Shown here piece after piece: positions 8,273 to 17,261 of a stretch of 64,000 bases of DNA; the first letter of the stretch is position 1; the number at the start of each line of letters is the position of its first letter. The position numbers were made by a program, and so were the translations under genes. The notes under the pieces were generated by a model that was not told the origin of the DNA, did not search any database, and saw nothing but the letters and a program-made list of their open reading frames with translations. This DNA is from Rhodobacteraceae bacterium IMCC1335 (GTDB lineage Bacteria; Pseudomonadota; Alphaproteobacteria; Rhodobacterales; Rhodobacteraceae): contig CP046864.1 in assembly GCA_039640495.1 (NCBI GenBank), forward strand, positions 2,839,001 through 2,903,000. Reading direction: 5' to 3'.

Positions 8273-10495
8273 TTAACCAATAATCTTCAGAAAGGTTTGT
8301 GATCCGCGCATCGCGGCTTCGGATTTTTGAGCATCCATATTATAATAGCCCCCAAGATCTACGGCTTTGCCTTGCAGCGCAGCCAGCTCGGCTATGATTT
8401 TGGCTTCATTCTCCGCCAATGCGCTAGCAATAGGAGTAAAATGCGCCGCAACATCTGCATCATCTTTCTGCGACGCCAGCGCCTGAGCCCAATATAGGGC
8501 GAAGTAAAAATGACTGTCGCGGTTATCGGGCTGCCCAACCCGGCGCATCGGCGATCTGTTATGATCCAAAACGCCTTGCACAGCGGCATCCACCGCATCA
8601 CCTAGAATTTTGGCTTTCGCATTTTCTTTTACATCCGCCAAGAAATTAAAGCTTTCTCCAATGGCACAAAACTCCCCTAAGGAATCCCAGCGTAAATGGT
8701 TTTCTTCCATCAATTGCTGCACGTGTTTGGGGGCAGAGCCCCCTGCCCCGGTTTCGAACAAGCCGCCGCCATTCATCAGCTTTACGATCGAAAGCATTTT
8801 GGCAGATGTGCCCAGTTCTAAGATCGGAAATAAATCTGTTAGATAATCGCGCAGCACATTTCCCGTTACCGCAATTGTATTGCGCCCATCGCGGATTGTT
8901 TCAAAACTGGCGCGGGTCGCGGCGCGCGGCGCCATAATCAAAAATTTGTCAGAAACGCCTGCAGCGGCCAATAAAGGGCGCACATAGGCAATGAGTTCAG
9001 CATCATGCGCCCGCGCCTCATCCAGCCAGAAAATCGCTTGGCAATTTTCGGCTCTTTGGCGATCGATTGCCAGCTTCACCCAATCTTCAATCGGCGCCTT
9101 ACGCGTTGAAGCAGAACGCCAAATATCACCCTTTTCCACGATCTGTTCGTGCAAGACGTCACCATTGGCGAACACCATTCTCACGGTGCCCTCTTCAGGA
9201 ATTTCAAATGTGGTTGGATGCGAGCCGTATTCTTCTGCTTTTTGCGCCATAAGGCCCACATTCTGCACAGTGCCGGCGCGCGTTGGATCTAACGCACCGT
9301 TCTTTTTACAATCTTCAACAGCCTCTTCGTATACCGCAGCATAAGAACTGTCTGGAATAACGCAATTTGTATCCGCCTCAGCGCCATCGGGGCCCCAACC
9401 TTTGCCACCCGCACGGATCAAAGCCGGCATCGAGGCATCAATAATCACGTCGGAGGGCACGTGCAAATTGCTGATGCCCTTATCCGAATTCACCATATAA
9501 AGCGGTGGACGGGCTGCCAAGACATCCGCAATCGCTGCCTCTATTTGATCTTTTTCGGGAAGTGATTGAATATCATCGATCATCGCGCCAATCCCAGAAT
9601 TAGGATTGATGCCCGCAGCCTGTAAAACATCACCAAAACGGTCAAAAACCGGTTGCAAATAGGCTTTTACTACATGGCCGAAAATAATCGGGTCGGACAC
9701 TTTCATCATGGTGGCTTTTAAGTGCAAAGAAAATAAAACACCGGCTTTTTTAGTTGCCTCGATCTGGACATCCAAAAACTGCCTTAAAGCTTTCACCGAC
9801 ATAAAGGTGGCATCCACGATCGTGCCTTCTGGAAAGTCTAAACCGTCTTTCAACACCTGAACATCACCATTCGCGCAGACCAATTCGATCCGCGCCGGAC
9901 CCGCCTGCGCCGCGCTCAGCGTAACCGAGCGCTCATTCGATCTGAAATCGCCAAATGACATGCTGGCCACGCTGGTTTTGCTCGACGCGCTCCACGCGCC
10001 CATGGAATGCGGATTGGCCATCGCATATTTTTTCACCGCGCGGGCAGCGCGGCGATCCGAATTGCCCTCGCGCAGCACCGGGTTTACCGCCGAACCTTTA
10101 ATTGTATCAAATTTCGCGCGCACTTGCTTTTCTGCCTCGCTTGCGGGATTTTCAGGATAATCTGGAATATCATAGCCCTGCGCTTGTAATTCTTTGACCG
10201 CCGCCACCAATTGCGGGACCGACGCCGAAATATTTGGCAGTTTGATCACGTTGGCCTCAGCCGTTTTAACCAACCGGCCCAAAGCCGCTAGATCATCTTC
10301 TTGGCGTCGCTCTGCCGTTAAATTTTCCGGAAAGGTCGCGATGATCCGCCCCGCCAGAGAAATGTCTTTTGTTCCAATAGAAACGCCTGCAGCCGCCGCA
10401 AAGCTGCGCACAATCGGCAGTAACGAAACAGACGCTATTTGGGGTGCTTCATCTACTTTTGTAAAGATAATATCGGGTGTTGTACTCTCAGCCAT
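8273..10495 (-). CDS. icd: Isocitrate dehydrogenase (NADP+), monomeric type
   Basis: TCA-cycle enzyme converting isocitrate to 2-oxoglutarate and CO2 with reduction of NADP+; cytosolic. At 740 residues it is the monomeric class, not the dimeric 400-residue class. It has the characteristic texts [44 protein letters not shown] and [20 protein letters not shown], followed by [10 protein letters not shown]. The start is the ATG at 10495, with AGGAAAGAGG upstream. A longer frame to 10540 adds 15 residues ([11 protein letters not shown]...) that are not family-like. It is monocistronic with a hairpin after the stop. In this window the sugar-acid operon also produces 2-oxoglutarate. Confidence 0.97.
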   Translation of the reverse strand: MAESTTPDIIFTKVDEAPQIASVSLLPIVRSFAAAAGVSIGTKDISLAGRIIATFPENLTAERRQEDDLAALGRLVKTAEANVIKLPNISASVPQLVAAVKELQAQGYDIPDYPENPASEAEKQVRAKFDTIKGSAVNPVLREGNSDRRAARAVKKYAMANPHSMGAWSASSKTSVASMSFGDFRSNERSVTLSAAQAGPARIELVCANGDVQVLKDGLDFPEGTIVDATFMSVKALRQFLDVQIEATKKAGVLFSLHLKATMMKVSDPIIFGHVVKAYLQPVFDRFGDVLQAAGINPNSGIGAMIDDIQSLPEKDQIEAAIADVLAARPPLYMVNSDKGISNLHVPSDVIIDASMPALIRAGGKGWGPDGAEADTNCVIPDSSYAAVYEEAVEDCKKNGALDPTRAGTVQNVGLMAQKAEEYGSHPTTFEIPEEGTVRMVFANGDVLHEQIVEKGDIWRSASTRKAPIEDWVKLAIDRQRAENCQAIFWLDEARAHDAELIAYVRPLLAAAGVSDKFLIMAPRAATRASFETIRDGRNTIAVTGNVLRDYLTDLFPILELGTSAKMLSIVKLMNGGGLFETGAGGSAPKHVQQLMEENHLRWDSLGEFCAIGESFNFLADVKENAKAKILGDAVDAAVQGVLDHNRSPMRRVGQPDNRDSHFYFALYWAQALASQKDDADVAAHFTPIASALAENEAKIIAELAALQGKAVDLGGYYNMDAQKSEAAMRGSQTFLKIIG

Positions 10496-10649
10496 CAATC
10501 TCGCCTCTTTCCTGCTTTGCGGTTGCTTTAGAGGATCCACCGATGTTTGTCCAATAGCTGAGCTGGTAAAAAAACCTTAAGTCTAAACGTCAACCCGCCG
10601 CGCGGCCAACAGCCTCTTGGTCGATGCCCATGCGTTTTCGAAAAACGCT

Positions 10650-11105
10650 TTAAAAAGACCGTACGCCTTCCGCCTCCTCAGGTGCTACCGGCATCATTGT
10701 TGTTTGTAAAATCGCAATTTTTTGTTGGGTTTTTTCGGTGATCGCAAAGAGATCCGCAACCACCACAGACAGCCGGCGCCCGGGGCGGATAACCCGCCCA
10801 ACCGCACATAGCGTGTCACCCTTTGCTGGCGCCAAATAATTGATTTTTGACTCAACCGTCAGAATATTATGACCCACCGGTAAATACGTGATTGCAGCAT
10901 ATCCAGCAGCCGTATCCGCCAAAGAAAAGCCAAACCCCGCATGCGCAAACCCATGCTGATTTAAAATAGCCTCTGCAATCGGAGCTTGAATTTCAACATG
11001 CCCTAAAGACAATTTGGTCATCTTAGCCGAAAAGCTCTTCAGCAAATTTTGGGTCTTGTAATCCCCATGAATATATCGGGCAATCTCAGGGTTTAAATCT
11101 TGCAT
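10650..11105 (-). CDS. PaaI-family thioesterase (hotdog fold)
   Basis: A 151-residue hotdog-fold protein likely to hydrolyse acyl- or aryl-CoA thioesters in the cytosol. The active-site region is NQHGFAHAGFGFSLADTAAG, where PaaI proteins carry N-x-x-G-x-x-H-G-G and an Asp one turn later in the long helix. Next come KINYLAPAKGDTLCAVGRVI and RRLSVVVADLF, the usual strands. The Gly after the His is Ala here. Its stop lies about 150 bases after the icd start, and both genes are on the minus strand with no obvious functional link. Confidence 0.82.
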   Translation of the reverse strand: MQDLNPEIARYIHGDYKTQNLLKSFSAKMTKLSLGHVEIQAPIAEAILNQHGFAHAGFGFSLADTAAGYAAITYLPVGHNILTVESKINYLAPAKGDTLCAVGRVIRPGRRLSVVVADLFAITEKTQQKIAILQTTMMPVAPEEAEGVRSF

Positions 11106-11447
11106 TCTATGTATCCCGTAAGCTCGTTTAATAGACGCCAGAAGCGGTTATGACCCCGCCGCTGCTGTACAAGCTGTGTAACAGAGCAGTCGTTAACACA
11201 AAAGTTTTACCGTATATTTCTTTTTCACTCAGCTAGAGGGGCGAGATCGTGCATCTAGGAATGACTGCGGCTGACCTTGAAATACCAAAACCTTTTGAAA
11301 CAGGAAAACAATGTACGGACGGCCGGTTTTTATGTAGGCTAATTATCCCAAAATGTAATTTTAATCGTGGCTTATTTGCTTTAAGTTCTGTTCACGACGT
11401 GCGGGTAAAGCTTTGGGTTTTGACTATAGAAAATTAAAGGAACTGAT
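11106..11447. other. Intergenic region, no supported gene
   Basis: About 340 bases between the divergent thioesterase and methyltransferase genes. A 62-codon plus-strand frame (11249-11437) has no recognisable sequence or convincing ribosome site and is not called. The region must hold both promoters; I cannot place them with confidence. Confidence 0.4.
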
Positions 11448-12218
11448 ATGAATTTTGAGGGAGATCTAAGCTTTTTACAGCGCAAAATGGCCGCAAGCAG
11501 CGCCGGTGTACAACGGCGCCAAGCCATGATGGAGGCCCTGAATGTGAGAAGTGGGCAAAGTATATTGGATCTTGGCTGTGGCGGTGGCCATTTGGTTGAA
11601 GAGCTGGCACGCGCCGTCGGCCCGCACGGCAAAGCCTTTGGTTTAGATCCTAGCAAAACACAAATCCAAGCCGCACGCGAGCGGTGCAACCACTTTGATC
11701 AGGCCACCTTCTTTTGTTGTATGGCAGATGAAATCGCGCTGAACGCCGCCTCATGCGATGCGGTCGCATCCATTCAAACGCTTGAGTATATTGAAGATGT
11801 TGACGCGGCTTTATCGGCCGTCATACCGCTTTTGAAAACACAATCAAAATTCGTAAATATCTCAATTTTATGGGACCATTTTAAATTTCATGGCGCGGAT
11901 GAGGCTTTAAACACCCTCATCTTCGACGCGTTTCGCGCGCATTGTTTTCATCAGATGCTGCCAATGGAGCTGCCTGGAAAATTAGCCAAACTGGCCATTC
12001 GTGATATCCACACACGATCCTTAGCGTTTGTGATCACGCAGCGCCATGACAATTCTCCAGCACGGTTTGCCGAGGCAGTGATGGCAAATTTTGCGTTGCG
12101 CCAAGGAGTTGCGGAAGACAAGGTGCGCGATTGGCAAACCCAACTTGCCGAAGCCGAAAAACAGGGGCGCTTTGGCTTTGCCAGCTTCCCAGTATTAACC
12201 AGCGGAACGCTGGCTTAA
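11448..12218 (+). CDS. Class I SAM-dependent methyltransferase
   Basis: A 256-residue cytosolic methyltransferase. Motif I is ILDLGCGGGHLVEELA at about residues 39-54, with the acidic end of strand 2 in AFGLDPSKTQIQAARER. Motif post-II is FFCCMADEIAL, and the DAVASIQTLEYIEDVDAALS stretch is the usual strand 4. This is the UbiE/Methyltransf_11 type, with a C-terminal region that probably binds substrate. The acceptor cannot be read from the sequence. Start ATG at 11448 with AAAGGAACTGAT upstream. It stands alone. Confidence 0.85.
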   Translation: MNFEGDLSFLQRKMAASSAGVQRRQAMMEALNVRSGQSILDLGCGGGHLVEELARAVGPHGKAFGLDPSKTQIQAARERCNHFDQATFFCCMADEIALNAASCDAVASIQTLEYIEDVDAALSAVIPLLKTQSKFVNISILWDHFKFHGADEALNTLIFDAFRAHCFHQMLPMELPGKLAKLAIRDIHTRSLAFVITQRHDNSPARFAEAVMANFALRQGVAEDKVRDWQTQLAEAEKQGRFGFASFPVLTSGTLA

Positions 12219-12365
12219 CGACAAGCGCAGCCCTTGAGGAATATCTTTAAAGCACACGGAAATCATCGAGCTCAGAGCGGCCCTGTTTTAAAAATTTTCT
12301 GGTCACAGCTGAAAAAATCAAGCTAAGATCATAATCGAAACTGTTAAAATTTTTAAGGACGCCGC

Positions 12366-12533
12366 GTGAACACTCAGACAGATTCTTCTTTTTCTAGCGC
12401 GCGCAATTTGCAGCTATCGCAAGGGGTTTTTGTACAACTTGGTTTCTCTATTGATGATTCTTTTGCCGGATTATCCACATTATCTCGCGTTGGGTTCGGC
12501 GAAACATTGCACCCAATAAAAGGCGCAAAATGA
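12366..12533 (+). pseudogene. Short coupled ORF at head of nag operon, probable gene remnant
   Basis: A GTG-started frame of 55 codons (VNTQTDSSFSS..., ending TLSRVGFGETLHPIKGAK) whose TGA overlaps the nagK start as ATGA. Such tight coupling is expected for a real operon gene, yet 55 residues is short and I do not recognise a domain. Since a later gene of the same operon is also collapsed, I read this as the residue of an internally deleted upstream gene, possibly a sugar isomerase. A genuine small gene remains possible. Confidence 0.35.
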
Positions 12534-13441
12534 ATATTGCCGGTGGCATCGACCTCGGAGGCACAAAAATCGAAGCCCAGCGCTTTGATCACAACTGGGA
12601 TATTGGCGAAAAGCGCCGCATCGACACGCCAAAAACCTATCCCGAGCTTTTAAGCGCCATGGCCATGCTCATCACCTGGCTGAAAGGCGGCGATACCCCT
12701 CTGCCAATTGGTGTGGCCGCAGCCGGATTTGTCAATCCAAACACTGGGGTATCGATTGCCGCCAACCTTCCAAGCCATGGACAAAAATTCCACCGTGATT
12801 TAGAGGCCAAATGTAACGCAGTGATCACCCTGATTAATGATTGCCGTGCCTTCGTTCAAGCGGAAGCCCGCTTTGGATCTGGATCTCAAACAGGCTGCAT
12901 GCTCGGAATAGTGCTGGGGACGGGGATAGGCGGAGCCATAGCAATCGATGGTTACTTGGCAAATAACGGCCATAGGCAATCGGGCGAATTTGGGCATTTA
13001 CCCATGCCAGCAGAAACCGTTGAACAGCATAAGCTGCCGCTGCTCAAATGCGGATGCGGGCGCAAAGGCTGCTATGAAACGCTGGCCTCGGGGCCTGGGC
13101 TTGAACGCTTGGCGTATCACCTCTTGGGACGAAAAATCACATCGCCTCGCCTAATCCTCGCAAAACAAGAACAATCCGATTTAGAAAAGATCTGGCAAAT
13201 TTGGTGCAGTGTAAATGCGCAGCTTCTTCATACGCTAATCCTGACCGTCGATCCGCATATCATTGTGCTGGGCGGCGGGCTTTGCAACATAGAGGGCTTA
13301 ATACCAGCGTTGGAAAAGCATCTGGCGCGCCTTCGATGGGAGGGTTTACCAATTCCCGCGATCAAAAAAGCGGCGCGCGGTGAAACGGCAGCAGCTCTGG
13401 GAGCCGCTTATCAGGCATGGCAAAGGGCGCAAAATGTCTGA
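12530..13441 (+). CDS. nagK: N-acetylglucosamine kinase, ROK family
   Basis: ATP-dependent sugar kinase of 303 residues, probably phosphorylating N-acetylglucosamine at C6 in the cytosol so that NagA can act next. The ATP-binding start is GIDLGGTKIEAQRF at residue 6. The substrate region includes NDCRAFVQAEARFG and GIVLGTGIGGAIAIDG. The ROK zinc site is GEFGHLPMP (His) with CGCGRKGCYETLASG. The C-terminal ATP motif is IIVLGGGLCN. It overlaps the small upstream frame by ATGA and is followed, with an 8-base overlap, by the gatZ-like remnant and then nagA, which supports GlcNAc as the substrate. Other amino sugars cannot be excluded. Confidence 0.85.
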   Translation: MNIAGGIDLGGTKIEAQRFDHNWDIGEKRRIDTPKTYPELLSAMAMLITWLKGGDTPLPIGVAAAGFVNPNTGVSIAANLPSHGQKFHRDLEAKCNAVITLINDCRAFVQAEARFGSGSQTGCMLGIVLGTGIGGAIAIDGYLANNGHRQSGEFGHLPMPAETVEQHKLPLLKCGCGRKGCYETLASGPGLERLAYHLLGRKITSPRLILAKQEQSDLEKIWQIWCSVNAQLLHTLILTVDPHIIVLGGGLCNIEGLIPALEKHLARLRWEGLPIPAIKKAARGETAAALGAAYQAWQRAQNV

Positions 13442-13688
13442 GCTGCCAAGCGAATACATTGCGCGCAAGATAGCGGGCAACGCGTTTGCCATTGCTTCGG
13501 TTTGCTCTGCGCATCCCGAAATATTGCGCAACGCTTTGCATTTTCTAAATTCTACCTTTGTGCAAGTGTTTGTGCGCAAAGTTATTGAACGCTCTGCAGC
13601 GGTGATAAAAACCACTGTTTTGGCTATGGTCCGCGCGCAAGTACAATCCGCGCTTCCAGCGTATTTTTTCGAGGGTGCAGATGGCTAG
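13434..13688 (+). pseudogene. GatZ/KbaZ-like remnant with internal deletion
   Basis: An 84-codon frame starting MSELPSEYIARKIAG and reading AIASVCSAHPEILRNALHF, which matches the N-terminus of GatZ/KbaZ, the non-catalytic subunit of class II tagatose-bisphosphate aldolases (about 420 residues). After that the similarity stops, and the end (VRAQVQSALPAYFFEGADG) could be the original C-terminus joined in frame. It overlaps nagK by 8 bases (ATG inside the nagK end) and nagA by 8 bases, so coupling of nagK to nagA translation survives. The deletion is inferred. It could also be a small gene with a new role. Confidence 0.5.
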
Positions 13689-14835
13689 TCACAATGATGT
13701 TGATTATTGGCTCTGCCCAGACCAGCTGTTCGAAAAAGGCGTTTTGAAACATGGGCGCGCGCTTGGGATCACAGAGGGTAAGGTTGAAGCTGTCAAAGCG
13801 CAGGACGCCCTGCCCCAAAATGTAAATTTAAAGCGCGTTGCGGGTATAATTTCGCCGGGCTTTGTGGATTTACAAGTCAATGGCGGTGGCGGCGTTTTGC
13901 TCAACGTAACCCCCACCGCAGAGGCCATGTGGGCAATTGCAAAAGCGCATCGTCAATTTGGCACAACCGCGGTGCTGCCCACCGTGATCACCGACCATCC
14001 AGATATATTGGGCAAAGCGGCCCAAGCCGCGCTCACAGCCTTTGGCAAGAATGGGGTCTGCGGCCTGCATATTGAAGGCCCTCATATTTCACAGCGGCGC
14101 CGCGGCACGCATAACGCGGGCCATATCCGTCCGCTTGATGACATGACGTTGAACAGCGTTGATAAATTATGCATGGCCAAAATACCCGTTATGATTACCC
14201 TAGCGCCCGAGATTGTGCCACCAGAGCATATCGCAAAACTTGTAAAAATGGGCGCCGTCGTTTCGATTGGGCATTCAGAGGCTGCTCCCGCAGATATTAC
14301 CGCGGCGCGCTTGGCCGGGGCGCGCTGCTTTACGCATCTGTTCAATGCCATGTCGCCCATGCAGGGGCGAGACCCTGGGGTGACCGGCACGGCCATTCTG
14401 TCAAGCTCTTATGTGGGGATCATCTGCGATGGCATCCATGTCACCGATGACATGGTTGCCTTGGCGCTGCGCGCGCGGCCCGAGCCAAATCTAACGTTTC
14501 TTGTGTCAGATGCGATGCCAACCGTTGGTGGGCCTTCTCAATTTGACCTGAATGGGCAAAGTATCAAACTTGATCAAGGGCGGCTGATAAACGCAGAAGG
14601 TTCGCTGGCTGGCGCGCATACAACACTGGCTGCTGGTATTCGCCGGCTGGTCTCAAACCTAAACATACCCGTGCAAACCGCGCTCAAAATGGCAATTTCA
14701 GTCCCCTGTGCGGTGATGGGTCTAGACCTTGATCGCCTGCAAGGCCAGAGGATTGATGCGCTAATACATTTGAACGCGCAAGGCTCCTATACTGGGCCGG
14801 TTTCCCAGGTTAGCCCCCCTCAAAAACCCAGATAA
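13681..14835 (+). CDS. nagA: N-acetylglucosamine-6-phosphate deacetylase
   Basis: Amidohydrolase-superfamily enzyme removing acetate from GlcNAc-6-P in amino sugar catabolism and peptidoglycan or chitin recycling; cytosolic, 384 residues. The barrel motifs are GFVDLQVNGGGG, LHIEGPHISQRRRGTHN (metal Glu), VVSIGHSEA and CFTHLFNAMSPMQGRDPG (metal His residues), ICDGIHV (substrate His) and LVSDAMPTVGG (catalytic Asp). The ATG at 13681 overlaps the upstream remnant as ATGGCTAG. An ATG at 13675 in the same frame would add two residues. No nagB-type deaminase lies in the window. Confidence 0.93.
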   Translation: MASHNDVDYWLCPDQLFEKGVLKHGRALGITEGKVEAVKAQDALPQNVNLKRVAGIISPGFVDLQVNGGGGVLLNVTPTAEAMWAIAKAHRQFGTTAVLPTVITDHPDILGKAAQAALTAFGKNGVCGLHIEGPHISQRRRGTHNAGHIRPLDDMTLNSVDKLCMAKIPVMITLAPEIVPPEHIAKLVKMGAVVSIGHSEAAPADITAARLAGARCFTHLFNAMSPMQGRDPGVTGTAILSSSYVGIICDGIHVTDDMVALALRARPEPNLTFLVSDAMPTVGGPSQFDLNGQSIKLDQGRLINAEGSLAGAHTTLAAGIRRLVSNLNIPVQTALKMAISVPCAVMGLDLDRLQGQRIDALIHLNAQGSYTGPVSQVSPPQKPR

Positions 14836-15902
14836 CGCAATCAAACAAGCGGGTGGCGCGCCTCACTGACAGGGGTGGTGGCTTGAGGTTGCGGGAATAT
14901 ATAATAAAGCTTGCAAGCCGCTATTGATGGCGGCGCAGATTGGAGCGAACTTTGCGCCGGTATAGCCCTAGGCGGATTAACCATGACGCCAAATTAGATC
15001 GTCTGGACAAACCCTTTATCGATCTCTTGTTATGCCATAAGCCGCCCGTGCGCCAGCAATTTCAAATTCATTTCTAAAAAATTGCCAGGCATGCTGGACG
15101 AAATCAAGCAGGACGCAAAGCGAGTTTGGCAGTCGTCATGTTAGGCGCGCATAGAGATAGGCGAATTTCATACCGATTGGCGGCCCTAAAACATACGGCC
15201 CACGGATCGGGCAGCGCGCTGCATCGCGCTATTGATAACCTAAACGATCTGTTAGAGCCTTTGCATCAAGCTTTACCCTTGAATTTCGAGCGAAATCTAA
15301 CATCTGAAAGTGTAAAATATGCGAAAGGCCGATTGCGATCCGACGCTAAGTTGCGCACCGCAGCGGCGAAAACGTTCATGGTGATATTCTGCGGCGGGCT
15401 GCCTCGCTCAAGTTTACAAGAGGCCATCTTCTGTAGCGGCGCCAAGGCTTTCATGGTTCTTTTCAACGGAATTCAAATCTTGTCCCTTACTCTGCGCCCC
15501 TGCCCCAAGGTTACCAAGTATCACCGAAAACCGATACTTGGATTGTAAAAGAGATGCAGTTTATCTTAAACAAACCCGCTCTGGCCTAAGGCTGTTGAGG
15601 CCGCGCCATTCACTTCCGCTCGGCGTAAACTTGTGGAAAAAGCCATGCCTGATTTGTAAAGAGCGGAAGCTCATGAGAGGGCGCGGGGCCGGGGCGCATA
15701 CCTTGCTATCAGCGCGGCGTGCAAGGCGCAGTTCTATGGTGGGAAAAATGCATGTGGATACCCGCAAAACGGTATTTTTCTGCCCGATACCCTTAGATAA
15801 GCCAAGAAGTTAATATCCGATAAACTATTGGAGTTGGAGTTTGCACTCTGCTACGCTAAGCTCACTTTATAGGTGTGATACCGCACAGATAAAGGAAAAA
15901 CC
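14836..15902. other. Gene-poor region of about 1.07 kb
   Basis: No gene can be supported here. The longest plus-strand frame (15126-15548, 140 codons) has no recognisable motif and unusual composition. I read all frames for transposase or phage signatures and found none, and there is no tRNA-like T-loop. Short direct and inverted runs occur but form no clear element. It may be decayed coding DNA, since average gene density elsewhere is high. Confidence 0.4.
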
Positions 15903-16208
15903 GTGTCGGAAGAAATCTGGACAATAATCAAATACAAACCAAAAGAAGGTTGTGAAGACGAGTTTGTTGAGGGTCTGAAGCGCCTGGAAAAAATGATCGA
16001 GAAATCCAAAGCAGGTCAAGAATTTCAAAATAAATTTATCAAAATTGACAGTGGAGAATATGTACAAATCGTAGGTCTTCCCAATTTAGAGTCTTTGCTT
16101 GACGGGCAAATCGAAGGCCTGGATTGGCTTGATAGCGTTGACCATTTACTTGAATATTATGAAGATGACAGCCGCACCGAAGCTTTCTCGGGCTTTGTCA
16201 TTGATTGA
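15903..16208 (+). CDS. Small conserved-looking protein, ABM-like (dimeric alpha-beta barrel)
   Basis: A 101-residue acidic protein: IWTIIKYKPKEGCEDEFVEG, LKRLEKMIEKSKAGQEF and FIKIDSGEYVQIVGLPNLES. The order strand, acidic helix, strand resembles antibiotic-biosynthesis-monooxygenase (ABM)-type ferredoxin-like folds, which dimerise and often have unassigned chemistry. This is a fold-level guess from pattern, not a recognised family. The GTG start at 15903 has AAGGAAAAACC directly upstream. It precedes the SDR gene by 43 bases on the same strand, so the two may be co-transcribed. Confidence 0.55.
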   Translation: MSEEIWTIIKYKPKEGCEDEFVEGLKRLEKMIEKSKAGQEFQNKFIKIDSGEYVQIVGLPNLESLLDGQIEGLDWLDSVDHLLEYYEDDSRTEAFSGFVID

Positions 16209-16251
16209 AACCGCCCCTAACCGGGCCCGCGCCATATGGGAGCTATAACTT

Positions 16252-17169
16252 ATGACAAAAATTGCAATTGTAACGGGTGCCTCCCGAGGCTTTGGCCGCG
16301 GAACCGCGCGTATTCTCGCAAGCGAAGCCGGCTATAAGGTCTATGCGACGGCAAGAACACAATCTGCCTTGCAAAGCCTTCAAAAAGAGGTGGCTGAAAG
16401 CAATGGTGCGGGTGAGGTTATCCCGGTTGTGTTGGATCAAAGTGATGATGAGGAGGTGGCCGCGTTTGTGCGCCGCGTTAGCGCGTCGGAAGAAAAAATC
16501 GATCTTCTTGTCAATAGCGCCTATGCGGGACTGATCGCCATGACGCCACATTTTGGAAAGCCATTTTGGGAGCGTCCCATTTCGGTTTTTGATGGCTCAA
16601 TGGATATTGGCGTTCGCGGCGCTTATGTGATGAGCGCATTGGTGGCACCGGCGATGGTCAAAGCCAAAAACGGATTGATCATTCAAATTTCGAGCTATGG
16701 CGGGTTCGTCTATCTTTTTGACGTTGGATACGGGGTAGCCCATGCCGCGATGGACCGGCTGAGTTTTGATATGGCCACCGAATTACAAGACCATAATGTG
16801 CGCGCCGTCACGCTGCACCCGGCGGGTGGACAAACAGAAGTCACAGCCTTTCCCGAGGGCGAAAGCCCGACCTATGTAGGGCGCGCTGTGATGGCATTGG
16901 CTGAACAAGCCGATGAGGAATATCTAACAAAAGCAAATGGAAAAACGCTGTTTACATCCGAACTTGCCCAAAAATTTAATTTCTCGGAAGACGGTCAAAC
17001 CGATGGCAGTTTGAACCAAGCCAGAATAGAGGCTCTTCAACCCTTTAAAGACATCAGCGCAAATCGGTTGGCTCAATACGATTTTGACGCGCCGTTGCCA
17101 AACCCTTCGGATACAAATAATCCAGATTTTGCGGCGCTTTTTCCGGGGGCAAAAAATTTCAAACTATGA
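16252..17169 (+). CDS. SDR oxidoreductase, DHRS1-like, with altered catalytic motif
   Basis: Short-chain dehydrogenase/reductase of 305 residues. The cofactor motif is VTGASRGFGRG (residues 7-17) and the structural motif appears as LVNSAYAG (86-93, replacing NNAG). Ser147/148 lie in IIQISSYGG, and the Tyr sits in GYGVAHAAMDRL (Tyr160). The usual Tyr-x-x-x-Lys is Tyr-x-x-x-His here (His164). The inserts FWERPISVFDGSMDIGVRGA and the extended C-terminus look like DHRS1-type proteins. Loss of the Lys questions ordinary SDR catalysis. Substrate unknown. The next gene is convergent. Confidence 0.8.
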   Translation: MTKIAIVTGASRGFGRGTARILASEAGYKVYATARTQSALQSLQKEVAESNGAGEVIPVVLDQSDDEEVAAFVRRVSASEEKIDLLVNSAYAGLIAMTPHFGKPFWERPISVFDGSMDIGVRGAYVMSALVAPAMVKAKNGLIIQISSYGGFVYLFDVGYGVAHAAMDRLSFDMATELQDHNVRAVTLHPAGGQTEVTAFPEGESPTYVGRAVMALAEQADEEYLTKANGKTLFTSELAQKFNFSEDGQTDGSLNQARIEALQPFKDISANRLAQYDFDAPLPNPSDTNNPDFAALFPGAKNFKL

Positions 17170-17261
17170 CGGATAAGCCGCTAATGCTTAGACGGCATCA
17201 AAAGGCCGCTTAAGCTTCTGATGCAGGGCAGCCCTATCAAGAAACGGCTGGAAAAGCTTGG

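Noticed and set aside
11249..11437. 62-codon frame before the methyltransferase
   Set aside because: No ribosome site of note and no recognisable sequence.
15126..15548. Plus-strand frame of 140 codons in the gene-poor kilobase
   Set aside because: No motif, no ribosome site and irregular composition; reported as unexplained region instead.
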